Positions 1 through 11,073 of a stretch of DNA of 64,000 nt are shown here, in pieces (the stretch's first letter is position 1; each line of letters begins with the position of its first letter). The translations under genes were made by a program, and so were the position numbers. The notes under the pieces are model-generated. The model did no database searches, was not told the DNA's origin, and was given only the letters and a program-made list of their open reading frames with translations. Origin of the DNA: Macrothele yani (taxonomy: Eukaryota > Arthropoda > Arachnida > Araneae > Macrothelidae); contig CM076996.1 in assembly GCA_039090855.1 (NCBI GenBank), positions 44,234,469-44,298,468 on the forward strand, given 5' to 3'.

Positions 1-135
1 TGATTTCCAAAGCCTTGAAACAACACTGTGGCTGACGTCGAACTCCCTGGCAACATCTGTTATTTTTCGCCCTTCTTCAATCTTGCCAATAATACGGCCA
101 CGCGTAAAATCATCTAGGTGATGTCGGGAAGACAT
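1..135 (-). CDS. Tc1-like transposase, N-terminal fragment
   Basis: Reading the minus strand from the ATG at 133-135 gives MSSRHHLDDFTRGRIIGK and the start of the paired-like helix-turn-helix DNA-binding domain, in frame to the window edge. The same start is used in the related copy at 27136. A Tc1 transposase binds the element's own terminal repeats with this domain and moves the element by cut and paste. Only about 45 codons are visible, so whether the gene is intact cannot be judged. Confidence 0.75.
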   Translation of the reverse strand, partial: MSSRHHLDDFTRGRIIGKIEEGRKITDVAREFDVSHSVVSRLWKS

Positions 136-395
136 ACTGAAAATTGCAAGTTCGTCAATTGATTCTTTCCCTTTCAACTTTGCGTTTGAACAACAACGGT
201 CAATACGCGTCAAATCCTTTATATCTCTTATCAGCGCTATGACGTCACGAACAAGTTCGGCAATCCAAAATTTGCATACGCACAGCACGTCTTACTGTAT
301 CCCGCACTTATGCTAATTTCCACATTTTCCTGACTTCCATTTTATGGTTGCTATCGTTGCTATTGCCATCCGTCCTTAGCAATTGTCCGGCAGTG
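1..395 (-). mobile_element. Tc1-like element, 5' end (cut by window edge)
   Basis: The reverse complement matches the first 400 bp of the complete element at 26876-28396, with only scattered differences. The terminal repeat begins CACTGCCGGACAATTG on the minus strand and ends at 395, followed by the TA target dinucleotide at 396-397. The element runs off the left edge, so only the terminal repeat, the 5' untranslated leader and the first transposase codons are present. Confidence 0.85.
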
Positions 396-631
396 TACAA
401 CTTCCGGTGATTAGAAGTTAAATGAAACACGACATGTGACGAATGTCTTTTTTCTTGTAGTAGAAATTCTATATTCCAAACTTTTTTTTTTTTTTTTTAA
501 TTTAGTTGCCCGGACCGGGAAGCTAGATTCTTTTTTCACCTGCCCAGGCCAATAATTTACATGCCCAGGGCATCTCGGGCATGGTATTTTTCACGACCTG
601 TAAGAGACCCGTACAACTTTGAATCCCGTGG

Positions 632-950
632 TGGGCCGCGGATGGCCTGGAGGTCAACGTTCGTGACTGCCGCGGAGAAACCTAAGGTTCGATCCCAGGC
701 AGGTACGAACGCTCGAACCACTAAATATCCGCCGTGCGTCGGATGGACACGTTAAGCCCTCGGACTCCGGGTACTGGCCCCTTGATAATAAATAAGGGCG
801 TCTTCCTCTCACTTTCTACCTCGCTTCCGTGTCACTTTCCTATCGGGCAATCTAGCCCAAATCTCCTAGCTTCCTATTTCTCAATGTTGTTTAAGACCTG
901 GGGTGAGAATACTCTCTTCCCAAAATCCTGTACTGATGATCTGATCTGAG
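632..950 (+). mobile_element. tRNA-derived SINE, GATCT-tailed family
   Basis: The head carries a Pol III A-box-like stretch (GGATGGCCTGGAGG) and a B box (GGTTCGATCCC). It is followed by a body holding CGGATGGACACGTTAAGCC and a tail of GATCT-type repeats. A second copy at 38877-39186 shares the whole length. No clear target duplication was found here. Confidence 0.7.
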
Positions 951-1024
951 TTCCCTGGTTCGTTTCTGCCGTCATGTCCCCCAACTGCGTTGATTAAGTC
1001 TTTCATTACGACGCGTCGTTAATC

Positions 1025-1112
1025 CACTTGTGAACAATCATAATTCTCAACTCGTAAATACACACATAGGTAAATCGACAACTTTATTATAGGACCAACG
1101 TCCTGATTGAAG
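1025..1112 (-). repeat. short interspersed repeat shared with 53727-53812
   Basis: About 85 bp on the minus strand match 53727-53812, including AGGACGTTGGTCCT followed by TTGTTGATTTAC-like sequence and GTGTATTTA. I do not recognise the family. It may be the end of a longer element, because the 53.7-kb copy is the right end of a 959-bp insertion. Confidence 0.5.
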
Positions 1113-1132
1113 TACATCGACATACGTATGTA

Positions 1133-2564
1133 CACTGCCGGAAAGTGAAAAAAGAACACCAAGAAGGAGACGTCTGATTCCAACGAAATTTATACAGCAT
1201 AATAACGGAATACAGAGGATAACGTGTTCAAAACATTATGGCAAAATACAGCTATATTTGCTGGTAAACTGAAAAATTACATTTCCATGTAACATGGTTA
1301 GTACGAGGTTGAACCGCCATGAACTGCGTCACACTGTGCAATTCTGGCATGGAGTCTGTCGTACAGATGTTGGATGTAAGTTTGGGGTATTGAGTTCCAA
1401 GCATCCTCAACCTGAACGCGTAAATCGGGGATGGTCGTGGCTGGCCGTGAAGACCGGAGAAGTCGTTGTCCTATAAAATCCCACACGTGCTCAATGGGGG
1501 ACAAATCCGGTGAACGTGCAGGCCATGGAAGTTGTCTCACACCCTGAAGTGCATGTTGCGTTGCACGTTCCGTGTGTGGGCGTGCGTTATCTTGCTGGAA
1601 AACACCACGATGGACAGACCTTACAAATGGCACAACAACGGGCTGAATGATGTGCTTGATGTAGGAGGTGCTGTTTAACGTACCCGGTACAAACACTAGT
1701 TGTGTACGGGAGTAACAGCTGATCGCTCCCCCACACCAGGAGACCAGGTGTAGGCCCTGTGTGTTGCTGGCGGATGCAAGAAGGGTGGAGACGCTCCCCT
1801 GTGCGTCTGCGAACACGCATACGGCCATCGGAGGCTCCCAAGCAGAATCTGATTTCATCGCTGAACACGACAGATCGCCATTGCATTCTCTAATGCAGAC
1901 GTTGGCGACACCACTGCAGCCGTTCCTGACGGTGGGCTAGAGCCAGATGTACACATTCCAGAGGCACACGTGCACGTAGTTCTGCATCCAGTAGACGGGT
2001 GCGGATTGTTCGCACAGTCACCTCAGGTGCAATGGCAGCTCGGATTTGCGTCGCAGTGGATGTTCTGCTTGACAACGCCGCTCTTCTTATGAGTCGATCG
2101 GTCCACTCATCAGTCCGTCTGTGAGTCCCGGTTCCACGTCTTCTCGTGTGGGAATGTTCCTCGGACCATCTACGCCACCATCGTACCACCACCGATACTT
2201 CCCGTCCAATTCGCTCCGCAATACGACGATACGACCACCCGGCCTCGCGGAGTCCGACTAGACGACCTCGCTCAAAGCCCGATAACTGCTGAAATCGTAC
2301 GCGTCTTCCATGTCCAGGCATTGCAGCTTCTTCAGGGTCTTCGCACGTGTCCGTACGCCGACGACTGATTACATTCACTTCGCCGTACTCCTTAAATACC
2401 ACCGACGATAATTTGCATATTATGCCGTGCTGTGGCGTAAGCGCTCACCGGTTGGTCCCGAAATTAACATCACACCTACGTAAACTCGACCCCATTAACA
2501 TATGTAAATTTCATGATCGTTCGCCAATTCTTTCTTGGTGTTCTTTTTTCCCTTTCCGCCAGTG
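1133..2564 (-). mobile_element. Tc1-like element, full-length, defective
   Basis: Terminal inverted repeats of about 35 bp begin CACTGCCGGAAAGTG at the left. At the right the repeat reads, inward, CACTGGCGGAAAGGG. Both contain the word AAGAACACCAAGAA. TA dinucleotides flank the element at 1131-1132 and 2565-2566. The 1.43-kb length and the single transposase reading region fit a complete Tc1-like element. A truncated 5' end of the same family lies at 60156-60380. Confidence 0.88.
1298..2321 (-). pseudogene. Tc1-like transposase pseudogene (DD32E spacing)
   Basis: The frame opens with MPGHGRRVRFQQLSGFERG and a helix-turn-helix region, then shifts frame near 1890 and again near 1800, ending in GGSTSY at 1298. 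The first catalytic Asp lies in FSDEIRF, the second in FQQDNARPH and the Glu in SPDLSPIEHVWD, so all three catalytic residues survive. Only 32 residues separate the second Asp from the Glu, against 34 in classical Tc1; the 37-kb and 48-kb relatives have the same spacing. The frameshifts make it unlikely to give a working enzyme. Confidence 0.85.
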
Positions 2565-2847
2565 TATAAAACGGCAGCACTTCAGTTACATGTCGCCATA
2601 ACTTCACGTCGACCAGCACTCCTCTCCCGTGTTCCAGAGTCGTGAACGCTAATTTCCTCAAGGCCAATTCGGTTCTCCCTTCGAAAGTATTCCTTAGCCT
2701 CCTCGGGAGTACGGGACCGCCCGACTCAGAGCTGGTCCTCTGACGTCAGTAAAACTTAGCGCATGTGCAAAGTACAACTGGCGTTACTATATACAAAAAA
2801 AAAAAAGTAACCACAATATTATAAGAGTTCTTACACCCTAATTATAG

Positions 2848-2967
2848 ATTCTCCCCATCAATCGGTAAATTTTCAGTTCTTGTAAAAGAATTGTACAACA
2901 ATTTTGTTTTCTGAAAGTTCATTTTTAATCCCACTTCTTTACTATTGTCATCAAGTTCCTGGATCTT
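2848..2967 (-). repeat. RTE-type LINE fragment
   Basis: About 120 bp match 46755-46870, the part of the RTE reverse transcriptase ORF just after the FADD motif. The match is clear at CTTTCTGAAAGTTCATTTTT-type words but several substitutions are present. It lacks both ends and stops just before the Tc1 remnant that follows. Confidence 0.7.
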
Positions 2968-2998
2968 GTTGCAAAATTTCTTTCAGGGTGAAGACTAA

Positions 2999-4023
2999 AT
3001 GAGCGACCTAACGGACTTCAAAAGAGGGCTAATTGTTGGTGGGCGACTAGTTGGTGCCTCCGTGGCAACAGTCGCCAAAGTAGTAGGGTTATTGAGAGCT
3101 ATTGTGTCTAGCGTCATGACAGCATACCGTGTTCGTGGCAAAACCTCGTCTGCGAAGCACAAGAGCGGCCGAAAAACGACCCTGACTGATAGAGACAGGA
3201 CAGCATTAAAGAGGATTATTACTCGTAATAAAGCCACGGCGCCGAAAATTAGTACGGATCTCAATCTGCATCTCCAGGCCCCAGTGTCAACGAAAACAGT
3301 GCGCAGAGAACTGCATAAACAAGATATTCAGGGTAGAACTGCTATCACAAAACCTCTGGTGACACGGGTAAAGGCACAACGGCGACGGCAGTGGTGCCAG
3401 GAGCACACAACGTAGACTGCCGATGCATGGAAGCGTGTAATGTGGTCAGATGAATCCACATTCACACTATTCCCCACTGCAAGATGTGTTTGCGTGTGGA
3501 GAACTCCGTCAGCGTACAACCCACACCGACTGCTCCCAACAGTGCAGCATGGTGGTGGTTCTGCCATGCTCTGGGCCGTCATATCCTGGTTTTCATCAGG
3601 TCCCTTGATCATCTTGAAAAGACGGATGACTGGCAGGACGTATGAAACTATTTTGGCAGACCAAGTCCATCCAATGGCTCAGGAATTGTTTCCTGCAGGG
3701 GATGCCATCTACCAAGATGATAAAACCCCAATTCACAGAGCTCGGAATGCCCAATCATGGTTTGAGGAACATGGAGACGAACTTCCACACCTTCCTTGGC
3801 CTCCCTAATCACCAGACTTAAACATCATCGAGCCACTCTGGACTGAGTTGGAAAACAGAGTAAGATCCCGTTATCCTCCTCCTGCATCTCTCAAGAATCT
3901 GGAGCAGTTTCTGCATGAAGAATGGTGTAACGTCCCACTAACCACCATCCAGGATTTGTATGCGTCCATTTCAAGTAGGATTCAGGCGGTTTTGAATGCC
4001 AAAGGCGGTTCCGCGCCCTACTA
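2999..4023 (+). pseudogene. Tc1-like transposase pseudogene (DD36E spacing)
   Basis: The protein starts MSDLTDFKRGLIVGGRLVGA with a helix-turn-helix domain. A stop at 3413-3415 and another near 3806 interrupt it, and the frame then resumes to KGGSAPY at 4023. FSDEST-type sequence (WSDESTF) gives the first Asp, YQDDKTPIH the second, and IIEPLWTE the Glu, with 36 residues between the last two. The 3' terminal repeat ends near 4075 (TTGTCCAACCCCTG). The matching 5' repeat is not present upstream, where a LINE fragment lies instead, so the 5' end is lost. Confidence 0.8.
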
Positions 4024-4073
4024 GGAGCGTAAAACCTACTTTTCCTAGGTGTTCACATTTTTTTGTCCAACCC

Positions 4074-4092
4074 CTGTATGTATGTATGTATG

Positions 4093-4147
<55 letters not shown>
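4074..4147. repeat. TATG / TA microsatellite
   Basis: About six TGTA units run into roughly 26 TA units directly downstream of the Tc1 3' end. Such tracts often grow at TA target sites. Confidence 0.95.
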
Positions 4148-4149
<2 letters not shown>

Positions 4150-4289
4150 GATTATAAAGGTTTTTTGGCGCCTCTCCCTCCCCTTCATACCTGCTGGAGC
4201 CGATAACGCCTAGATAGATCGGTCTGCGGAGCGCCAGGCCGCTTCTTTTTTCAGAACTGCACCACTGCTTTCTGGCCTATGATGACATT

Positions 4290-4670
4290 CTCGAAAATTC
4301 TGTGTTTCCAACATAATGCCAACAGTTCAGTGAAGGCCCATTCCTTTACCAAGTGGACAATGCCCCTGTCCGAAAAGCCAGGTGCGTGCAGGAATGGTTT
4401 GACGAAATGGGCGGAAAATAACTTAACAGTCCTGCACAGAGCCTCGATCTGAACCCCACAGAACACCCTTGGGGTGAATTGGAACGCCGACTGAGAGCCA
4501 GAACGAGCTGCCCGACATTGGGGACAGACCTGATTAATGCTCTTGGGGCAGAATGAAAGGCAATGTCCACAATAACGCACTAAACTCTGGCCGAAAGCCC
4601 TTCCCAGCGAGGTGTATGGTGCGATAGAATCAAAGTGTGGACCAACGCGATATTAATTCCAGGTAGTTTG
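4290..4670 (+). pseudogene. Tc1-like transposase remnant, C-terminal half
   Basis: The plus strand shows YQVDNAPVRKARCVQEWF, a stop, then SLDLNPTEHPWGELERRLRA. These are the second Asp block and the Glu block of a classical Tc1 transposase, with 34 residues between Asp and Glu. Several stops and the missing N-terminal half and terminal repeats show an old fragment. A SINE lies immediately downstream. Confidence 0.75.
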
Positions 4671-4698
4671 TGGATAGGCAAAGTGCCCGGATACTTTT

Positions 4699-4906
4699 TT
4701 GTTTTTTTGATTGGAGATTTAACGACCACCGTCAGTAACTCAGTGAGCTATAAGCAGTCGCCCGTCCCTAATTTAGGGCCACTGGTTCTAGGTAAGGGAG
4801 AGAGCCAGGTCCGTAAGACAAACGCAACATTCATGCCTCACCGGGATTCGAACCCGGACCCATCTCGGACGAATGATCAGAAGCCATCGCTTAAACAACT
4901 GTGCCA
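4699..4906 (-). mobile_element. tRNA-derived SINE (Leu-like head)
   Basis: Minus-strand copy with a head holding A and B boxes, the central stem-forming body and a poly-A tail (poly-T on the plus strand). It is flanked by the 13-bp direct repeat CCCGGATACTTTT at 4686-4698 and 4907-4919, which marks retroposition. Confidence 0.92.
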
Positions 4907-5348
4907 CCCGGATACTTTTGATCAGAAAGCGTGTGAGCATTGTGAATGATCTAACACTGAACAGGTTATTGAGATGACGAGAACTCGAATTCCTCATAAT
5001 CCAACCAAAGTTGTAAGACACCTTTAGTTAGAAGCAATACGTATTTTCATTAGAAAAAAAAAATGTTGTATTTGCCCATATTTTGATCTTGACGACTCCT
5101 GCAATGCGGCGTGGAACACTTTCAGTTAGTTTCTGCTAGAAAGATGCTACTGCTATTATGCTCCTATTGTAAAGCAGCTGACAGCTCTAGTACATTTCAT
5201 TCAACAATGCTCTGATACAGAAATATTCTACAGGGTGGCGATCGCGGTTCTACTTTGTCAAGTGCAAAGTTTTACATTCATTTTTTTTTCAAAGCACCTG
5301 TACACAGTCCGTGCTGTATTGCATGGCGTAGCTTTCGAAGAGTAAAGG

Positions 5349-5564
5349 GCCGCCCCGGTGGCGCAGTGGTCTAAGAGCTGGCTTATCACCATTCGTCCAA
5401 AAAGGGTCTGGGTTCGAATCCCGGTGAGGCATGTATGTTGTGTTTGTCTTACGGCACTGGCTCTCTCCCTTCCCTGGAACCAGTTGCCTTAAATTAGGGA
5501 CGGACGACTGCTTATAGCCTGTTGAGTTGCTAACGGTGGCCGTTAAACCTTCAATCAAAAAAAA
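5349..5564 (+). mobile_element. tRNA-derived SINE (Leu-like head)
   Basis: It begins GCCGCCCCGGTGGCGCAGTG, has the B box GGTTCGAATCC and the body ending GGCCGTTAAACC, then an A-rich tail. GAAGAGTAAAGG before it and GAAGGGTAAAAGG after it are a slightly decayed target duplication. Confidence 0.92.
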
Positions 5565-5910
5565 GAAGAAGGGTAAAAGGGCGGCTTCTCTTCCAGAATG
5601 GTCATGCCAAGAGAGTAAGTAATTCATGCACTGAGGGACGTAAAACATATAAATGTACAACGTGTGAACGACTCGAAATTGTAACTCAAAAAGAAAGTTA
5701 TACACTTCAGTACTTTCTTTTCTAGACTTTAGTTAGCCGCAGACAGTATTCCAAACATTTACCCAAGAGTACAAAAGTAACGCATTCTGTGAGGTTAGGA
5801 TCCCTCATATGCATGAAAGGAATTACACGAAACATCGGAAAGAGGCACATAAAGCAATATGCGAATATGCCACGCCTCCGTGACCTTTCCGAATACACCG
5901 TAAGGATCTA

Positions 5911-7136
5911 CACAGTCGAGTCACATTTTTGTGACCACCTCCTAATTTGGACGTCAACAGCTCGTAGCCAATGAAAACAAGCACATGTCGTGAGCTGACT
6001 TGCAGGGTATATAAGATGTGCTGTAAGCATTCTGAAAACATATCACTCGTTGCTGTCACGGGTAAAAGGAGCGATTTATCAAATTTGCAAAAACGGATGA
6101 TTGTCGGCTTTCTGGCCAAGGGTGGCAGTAATTCTGGAACAGCGCAGTTTGTGAACTGTTCGCGTGCTGATGTGGTTAAAAAGTGTATCGTGATTAGAGA
6201 AATGGTACCATTGCGAATAAGCAACGTGGAAACTGCGGAGCACCACGTGCCATTGATGTGAGAGGTAAACGTCTGCTTCGAAGGTGCGTGAGGGCGATCG
6301 ACACGCTAAAGTGGAGCAATTCACTGGCCGAATGAACCAGGTGGGGGCTACCGGAAGTGTGTCTAAAACGACAGTTCAGCAAACCCTGCTGCGTATGGGG
6401 CTCCGATGTAGACGGATGGTCACTGCACCTGTGCTAACGAAGGTGCATCGGCAGAAAAAGCTTACATTTGCACGGAAGTACCGGAATTGGACCTCCGCTG
6501 ATTGGCAAAGGATTGCCTTCTCCGATGGGTCACGTTTTCTGCTTCTTCGAACGGATGGACGTTGGCGTATAAGGCGAGAAACATCGGAGAACAAACACTC
6601 TTCAACCATCGCTGGAACAACACAAGCTGATGGGGGGCAGCGTTATGGTCTGGGGAATGTTTTCGTGGCATTCTCTGGGTCCACTCATACCTGTGGAAGA
6701 CACTATGGAGCGAATTCGTTATGAATCCATCCTTGCAGACCACGTACACCCATACATGCTGACTGTCTTCCCTGGGGCGGATGGGACCTTCCAGCACGAC
6801 AGTGCAACGTGTCACACAGCTAGAAATGTCCGAGAGTGGTTGGAAGAGCACGATGAAGACTTCAAAGTACTTCCCTGGCTCCCTAATTCCCTGGACGTAA
6901 ACCCAATTCAGCTTATGTGGGACCACCTGGATCGTGTTATTCGCTCTATGGATTCTCCATCACGCATCCTCCAGCAGCTGTCAGATGCACTGCAGTCAGC
7001 ATGGCTCCACATATCTGTGAACACCTTTCAGCAATTTATTGAGTCACACCCCCAGCCCGTCTAGCTGCTGTCTGCGCTACACACGGCCGTTACTCTGGAT
7101 ATTAGCTGGTGGTCACAATAATGTGACTTGACCGTG
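5911..7136 (+). mobile_element. Tc1-like element, full-length, defective
   Basis: Inverted ends CACAGTCGAGTCACATT and, read inward from the right, CACGGTCAAGTCACATT match closely and continue to GTGACCACC. TA lies at 5909-5910 and 7137-7138. The 1226-bp length is typical of Tc1. A copy with similar ends lies at 51504-52705. Confidence 0.9.
6058..7064 (+). pseudogene. Tc1-like transposase pseudogene (DD36 spacing, Glu lost)
   Basis: The homologous start codon is ACG instead of ATG in GKRSDLSNLQKR. The reading frame shifts near 6190-6280 and again near 6630. The DNA-binding domain, FSDGSRF with the first Asp, and FQHDSATCH with the second Asp are present. The third catalytic position reads VNPIQLMWD, so the Glu is now Gln. 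Start loss, frameshifts and active-site loss together make this a dead gene. Confidence 0.88.
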
Positions 7137-7144
7137 TATTTAAA

Positions 7145-7214
7145 CATTTATGCTCTGTCGAGGAAAGCCTCTCTGAGCGTTTAACCTTGAACGGAATTTT
7201 TATTAGCCCTGCAC
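7145..7214 (-). repeat. hAT-like terminal fragment
   Basis: On the minus strand it starts CAGGGCTAATAAAAATT and continues through CGCTCAGAGAGGC, matching the sequence from 36556 on the plus strand. CAGGGCT-type ends are common in hAT elements. No partner end or 8-bp duplication was found. Confidence 0.45.
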
Positions 7215-7261
7215 TCAAATCATATTCCTATTGTTACATTCACTATGAGACACTTATTCAT

Positions 7262-8246
7262 TCTCTGCTGGCTCGTTTTTCATCCGTGGCCATGTTGCGT
7301 CATCTAGAAGCATGGAAGTGGTCATCATAACCGTTCCCAGACGACTTGCGGGACGGGGACTACATTCGAGGAGGCCACTCCGCCTCCTACTACTGACCAG
7401 AGAGTATAGCCGGCACCGTGCGCCGGTTGCAGTGGTGTCGGGCCCGATCAACGTGGGGTAGTGTTCAGAATATGCTCTGCCGGAAAGTTAACATTCAGGA
7501 GCAAAACACGTTAGGGGGACGACGGCAGTGAAGCTTTTCTTTGATCCACGATGGTTTCCTTCGATCTGATAACTATTTGCTTGGAGCAGTTTTTTATTGT
7601 TGCTGCTGTTTTCTGATATCCCGCACATCCCTTATTTTGGTGAGAAAAATATGCAATAAAATTAGTATTACTATTTATATTAAAGTTTAGCAAATATTAT
7701 AGTTAGGCCTAAGGATCCGTACAAAATGCAGACATTCCACGTTCCCTAGTATTTGGCATTACCGAAAATGTTTCTGAAAAACTGAAAAACAAACAAAAGC
7801 CTTAACTAACCCGATTGGCGTAACAAAACTAACATATCCGATTTGCAAAGTGATTATGCTACCGAGAAGGTAACAATCACGTGCTGTGAGTATCTCGGCT
7901 GACTGTTTTTTGCCCAAAGAATTGAAGTCAACAGAAATACGCATGCGCAGTCTGCTCCGGCATCAGCCTGTATGTTGGCTTCTGTGCACTGCATTTTAAC
8001 TCTTAAGATATGGCGGCGCTAGTTACGTCTTCTTCTCAGATGTTTTTTGGTACCCGCCCCAGAGGTGGCTGTACAACGTACTAACTTGTTACACTCGTGT
8101 AGCTGTTTTATCCAAATAAATGGCCCAACTGCTCTGGAATTGCAATCATTTCCTTTCCTATACATATGCATTACAAATGCCAATTTTCAGCTCGATTGGA
8201 TGATTCCTTCTGGGTGCTTCGGTTTTTTTTTTTTTTGCAAAGAGTG
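7262..8246 (+). pseudogene. decayed Tc1-like element, two homologous blocks
   Basis: 7262-7475 matches the transposase region around 47890-48085 of the element at 47.4-48.9 kb (GACGACTTGC.GGACGGGGACTACATTC-type sequence). 8047-8246 matches that element's 3' untranslated part, ending in AAGAGTG just before TA. The 570 bp between, which should encode the catalytic domain, is unrelated. It is a badly rearranged remnant. Confidence 0.6.
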
Positions 8247-8254
8247 TACATGAG

Positions 8255-9590
8255 CAGGGGCGTACTAATAGGCCCCGGAACCCCCGCATTGTAGGGGGGT
8301 CACGACTAAAAGGGCCTCTAGCCTTATAGCAAAATTATTTTTCGAATTTTTTTTGCGGAAACTTGTTAAAGAAATGGCTAAGAAGGCAGTTTTGAATGAA
8401 GTAATAACAAGAAAAACAATTTTTGCTTCGGTTTTTTTTTTTTTTTTTCTTTCATTAAATAAGTAGAATCTTTAGAAAAAACGTTTTCGTCCATAAAAAC
8501 TGGATGATGGGAAAGCAGCTATTTCACAGCACTCAGGTCCGACCCCTTCCGTAGCAAACGTTTTTATGCGTGTATATTAACGACAGAATGTGGAAGAAAT
8601 GTCAGTTCAATGAGTGGAATATTTTATATCAATGAGGATAAGGTGTATTATAAATGCTGTAGATAACTACCCATCCTTCAGAATATAACGAACTTTTTAA
8701 AACGTATTCTTCGCTGTAACGAAGTAGAGAGTTGTGTCTTTTTTTTTTCTTTATAATGATAAAGTCAAGAAAAAAAATTTATTATGCGCAAAACATTGTG
8801 GCATTATGTTAAGTGTGTTTTTTTTATATTCGGGAGTAAATAATTTAAGTAGTATTATATGTTTTGTGCCACAATTCTTAATTGTTACTAATGTATTTCC
8901 TTACTTATGTTCTGTATTTTCGTATAAACCGGAAAAAGTCATTTGACACTGCCACACGAGAGTAACATGTTTTTTTTTTTTTTTTTTTATTGGAGGTTTA
9001 ACGACCACCGTGAGCAACTCAATGGGCTATAAGCAGTCGCCCGTCCCTAATTTAGGGTCACTGGTTCCAGGGAAGGGAAAGAGCCAGTGCCGTAAGACAA
9101 ACACAACATCCATGTCTCACAGGGATTCGAACCCGGGCCCCTTACGGACGAATGATCAGAGGCCATCGCTTAGACCACTGCGCCACCGGGGCGGCTAACA
9201 TGTTTTGTGTGTGTGATTCTGAGGCATCTCAAAGAGGCTTATTTCAAGATGCTCAATTAAAGACACCTTAGTTCGCAAAAAAAAATAAAATTCGCATAAT
9301 ATGATTAACTTTGGCGTAGGTGTTTTGGAGTACTTTGTATCGTTATGAAACCAGGGAAATCATTTAAATCCCAAGGCTATGCGCACATTTGTGTTTACGC
9401 AATAAAGCGTAACAATTTTGCTTTTACGAAAAATGCCCGGTTTCAAAGAATTTGATTTATTAAAACGTCCGTTAAGCCTAGTAAATAAGATGAAAGTTAA
9501 AATTTTCAGTAATTGTAAGCTAATAGATTTTCGAAAAGGGCCTCCTAATGTTTTTTCGCGGGGCTCCGGAGTATTTCCGGTACGCCACTG
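8255..9590. mobile_element. hAT-type non-autonomous element
   Basis: Left end CAGGGGCGTACTAATAGG and right end, read inward, CAGTGGCGTACCGGAAAT are imperfect inverted repeats that continue into GC-rich sequence. A perfect 8-bp target duplication, TACATGAG, lies at 8247-8254 and 9591-9598, the duplication size of hAT insertions. No transposase frame is visible. A SINE (8974-9195) is nested inside. The insertion site overlaps the TA at the 3' end of the Tc1 remnant. Confidence 0.88.
8974..9195 (-). mobile_element. tRNA-derived SINE nested in hAT element
   Basis: Full minus-strand copy with poly-T at the left and the GCCGCC-type head at the right. The direct repeat TAACATGTTTT flanks it (8963-8973 and 9196-9206). 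Confidence 0.92.
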
Positions 9591-9598
9591 TACATGAG

Positions 9599-10890
9599 CG
9601 ATCTGAATAATGTTCACACCCATCGGGTGCAAAACCAATTTTTCAAACACAGCTTTTAGAAGCGAAATCGTCATGCCTACTGGCAGACATAAGAATAGAT
9701 AAATCCGAAACAGAAGTACCCATTTCATGAGGCAGACAGACCATCGGACGGGCAAAGCCAATGCATACAAATGTCATTTCTTGACATAAACATCTTACTT
9801 GAACGTCTTTCCGTACGAGTGGTGTTTCAGGCGTTCACATACCTCAGGCCGTTGAAATGCCTTTCCCCTGAAGCCCGAGCCATTACGGTACAGAAAAGAA
9901 TCTATTCAAAGGGTCAAGGTTCAGTACAAGTTCCCATGTTACACAGCCGGAGAAATCGAAAGATGCGAGTTCCATTACACAAAGAGCACAAATAAAGTAA
10001 CAAACGCAAACAGATTGATCAGCTGAATTTGTGTAAAGTTCAGATTAGGAAATCACCGAATGTCAACGCAATCCTCAGGTTAGCTATGTGATGTAATATT
10101 TGATCTGATGTCGTGCAGTTTACCTTCAAGTGCGGAGTTCGGGCTCAATTTTGAAAGCCCGAAGCACGACAGCTCGAGCCCGAAATCTGTTACTAACCTG
10201 TTTTAGCATTAATAATAAAAAAATCTCTTCTTACAGGCTTTCACACCCTCCTTCCCCTTGAACTAATTAACCAATTTCTTTCTCAACTGGAGAGTACGAA
10301 AGGGAACTCCATCTGTTCCTATAATATAGCCGCATAATTTTCTTTGACCATTAGTTTCCTCCTAAAATGCCTCTTGTGGCCAGGCATCCGGCATAACTCC
10401 GCTTTAATCTTCGTACGTTGCTCAGTAATATTAGCAGGGAACTGCTGCGTGGGGGACGGAGGAGAAATTTTGACGGGGACTCCTAACTCGTAGTACGCAC
10501 ATACAGATTTTCCTTCTCCGCAGAAATTCACTATTGCGTGACCCATGACGTCTGCTCCCCATACCCAGAATAGCTAGAATTTCCCAGACTCCCGCTTCAC
10601 TTCCAGGCTCAGTTGTAGAAGAACCCTCTTTACCAAACTCGGAAGTGTAATTAAAAACTCGTATACTAAATCCGATAAACTCACACTTAAAAAAGAAAAC
10701 ATGAAGAAGAAACTTCTCAGAGACCGAGCCTAAACTTTACCCAGCAAAACGGTACGGTATGAATCCGTTGGTGGCAGTGCCATCAGTTGGCAGCAAGCGC
10801 AACGAGTGGCCCGTAGCTGGCAACTCAAGCAACCCGAACACGAGGTGGAAGCAGCGGGACTGCGCATGTTCAGAAGCAACACGCGCACAG
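9599..10890. other. no gene recognised
   Basis: Nothing coding is recognised. Around 10130-10200 there is GAGTTCGGGCTC with nearby copies of CGGGCTC/GAGCCCG, resembling the ends of the hAT family at 10891-12864, so this may hold an old end of the same family. The 60-75 codon frames here have no recognisable motif. Confidence 0.4.
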
Positions 10891-11073
10891 CATAGCTGAG
10901 ACGGGCTGAGCCCGTGCCCGAAAGCCCGAAGCAGAGCCCGGGCCCGAATCGTGCTAGGGCTGTAGAATATTTACTGAGGTTCGGGCTCGGGCTCTTAGAG
11001 AGAGGGAGAGCGAGAGAAATACTTTTATATATAAATTTGATTTTATATGATTTAGCAAATGAGATACTTTATA

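Noticed and set aside
10133..10200. A complete hAT end with partner
   Set aside because: GC-rich motifs resemble hAT ends but no partner end or 8-bp duplication pairs with them.
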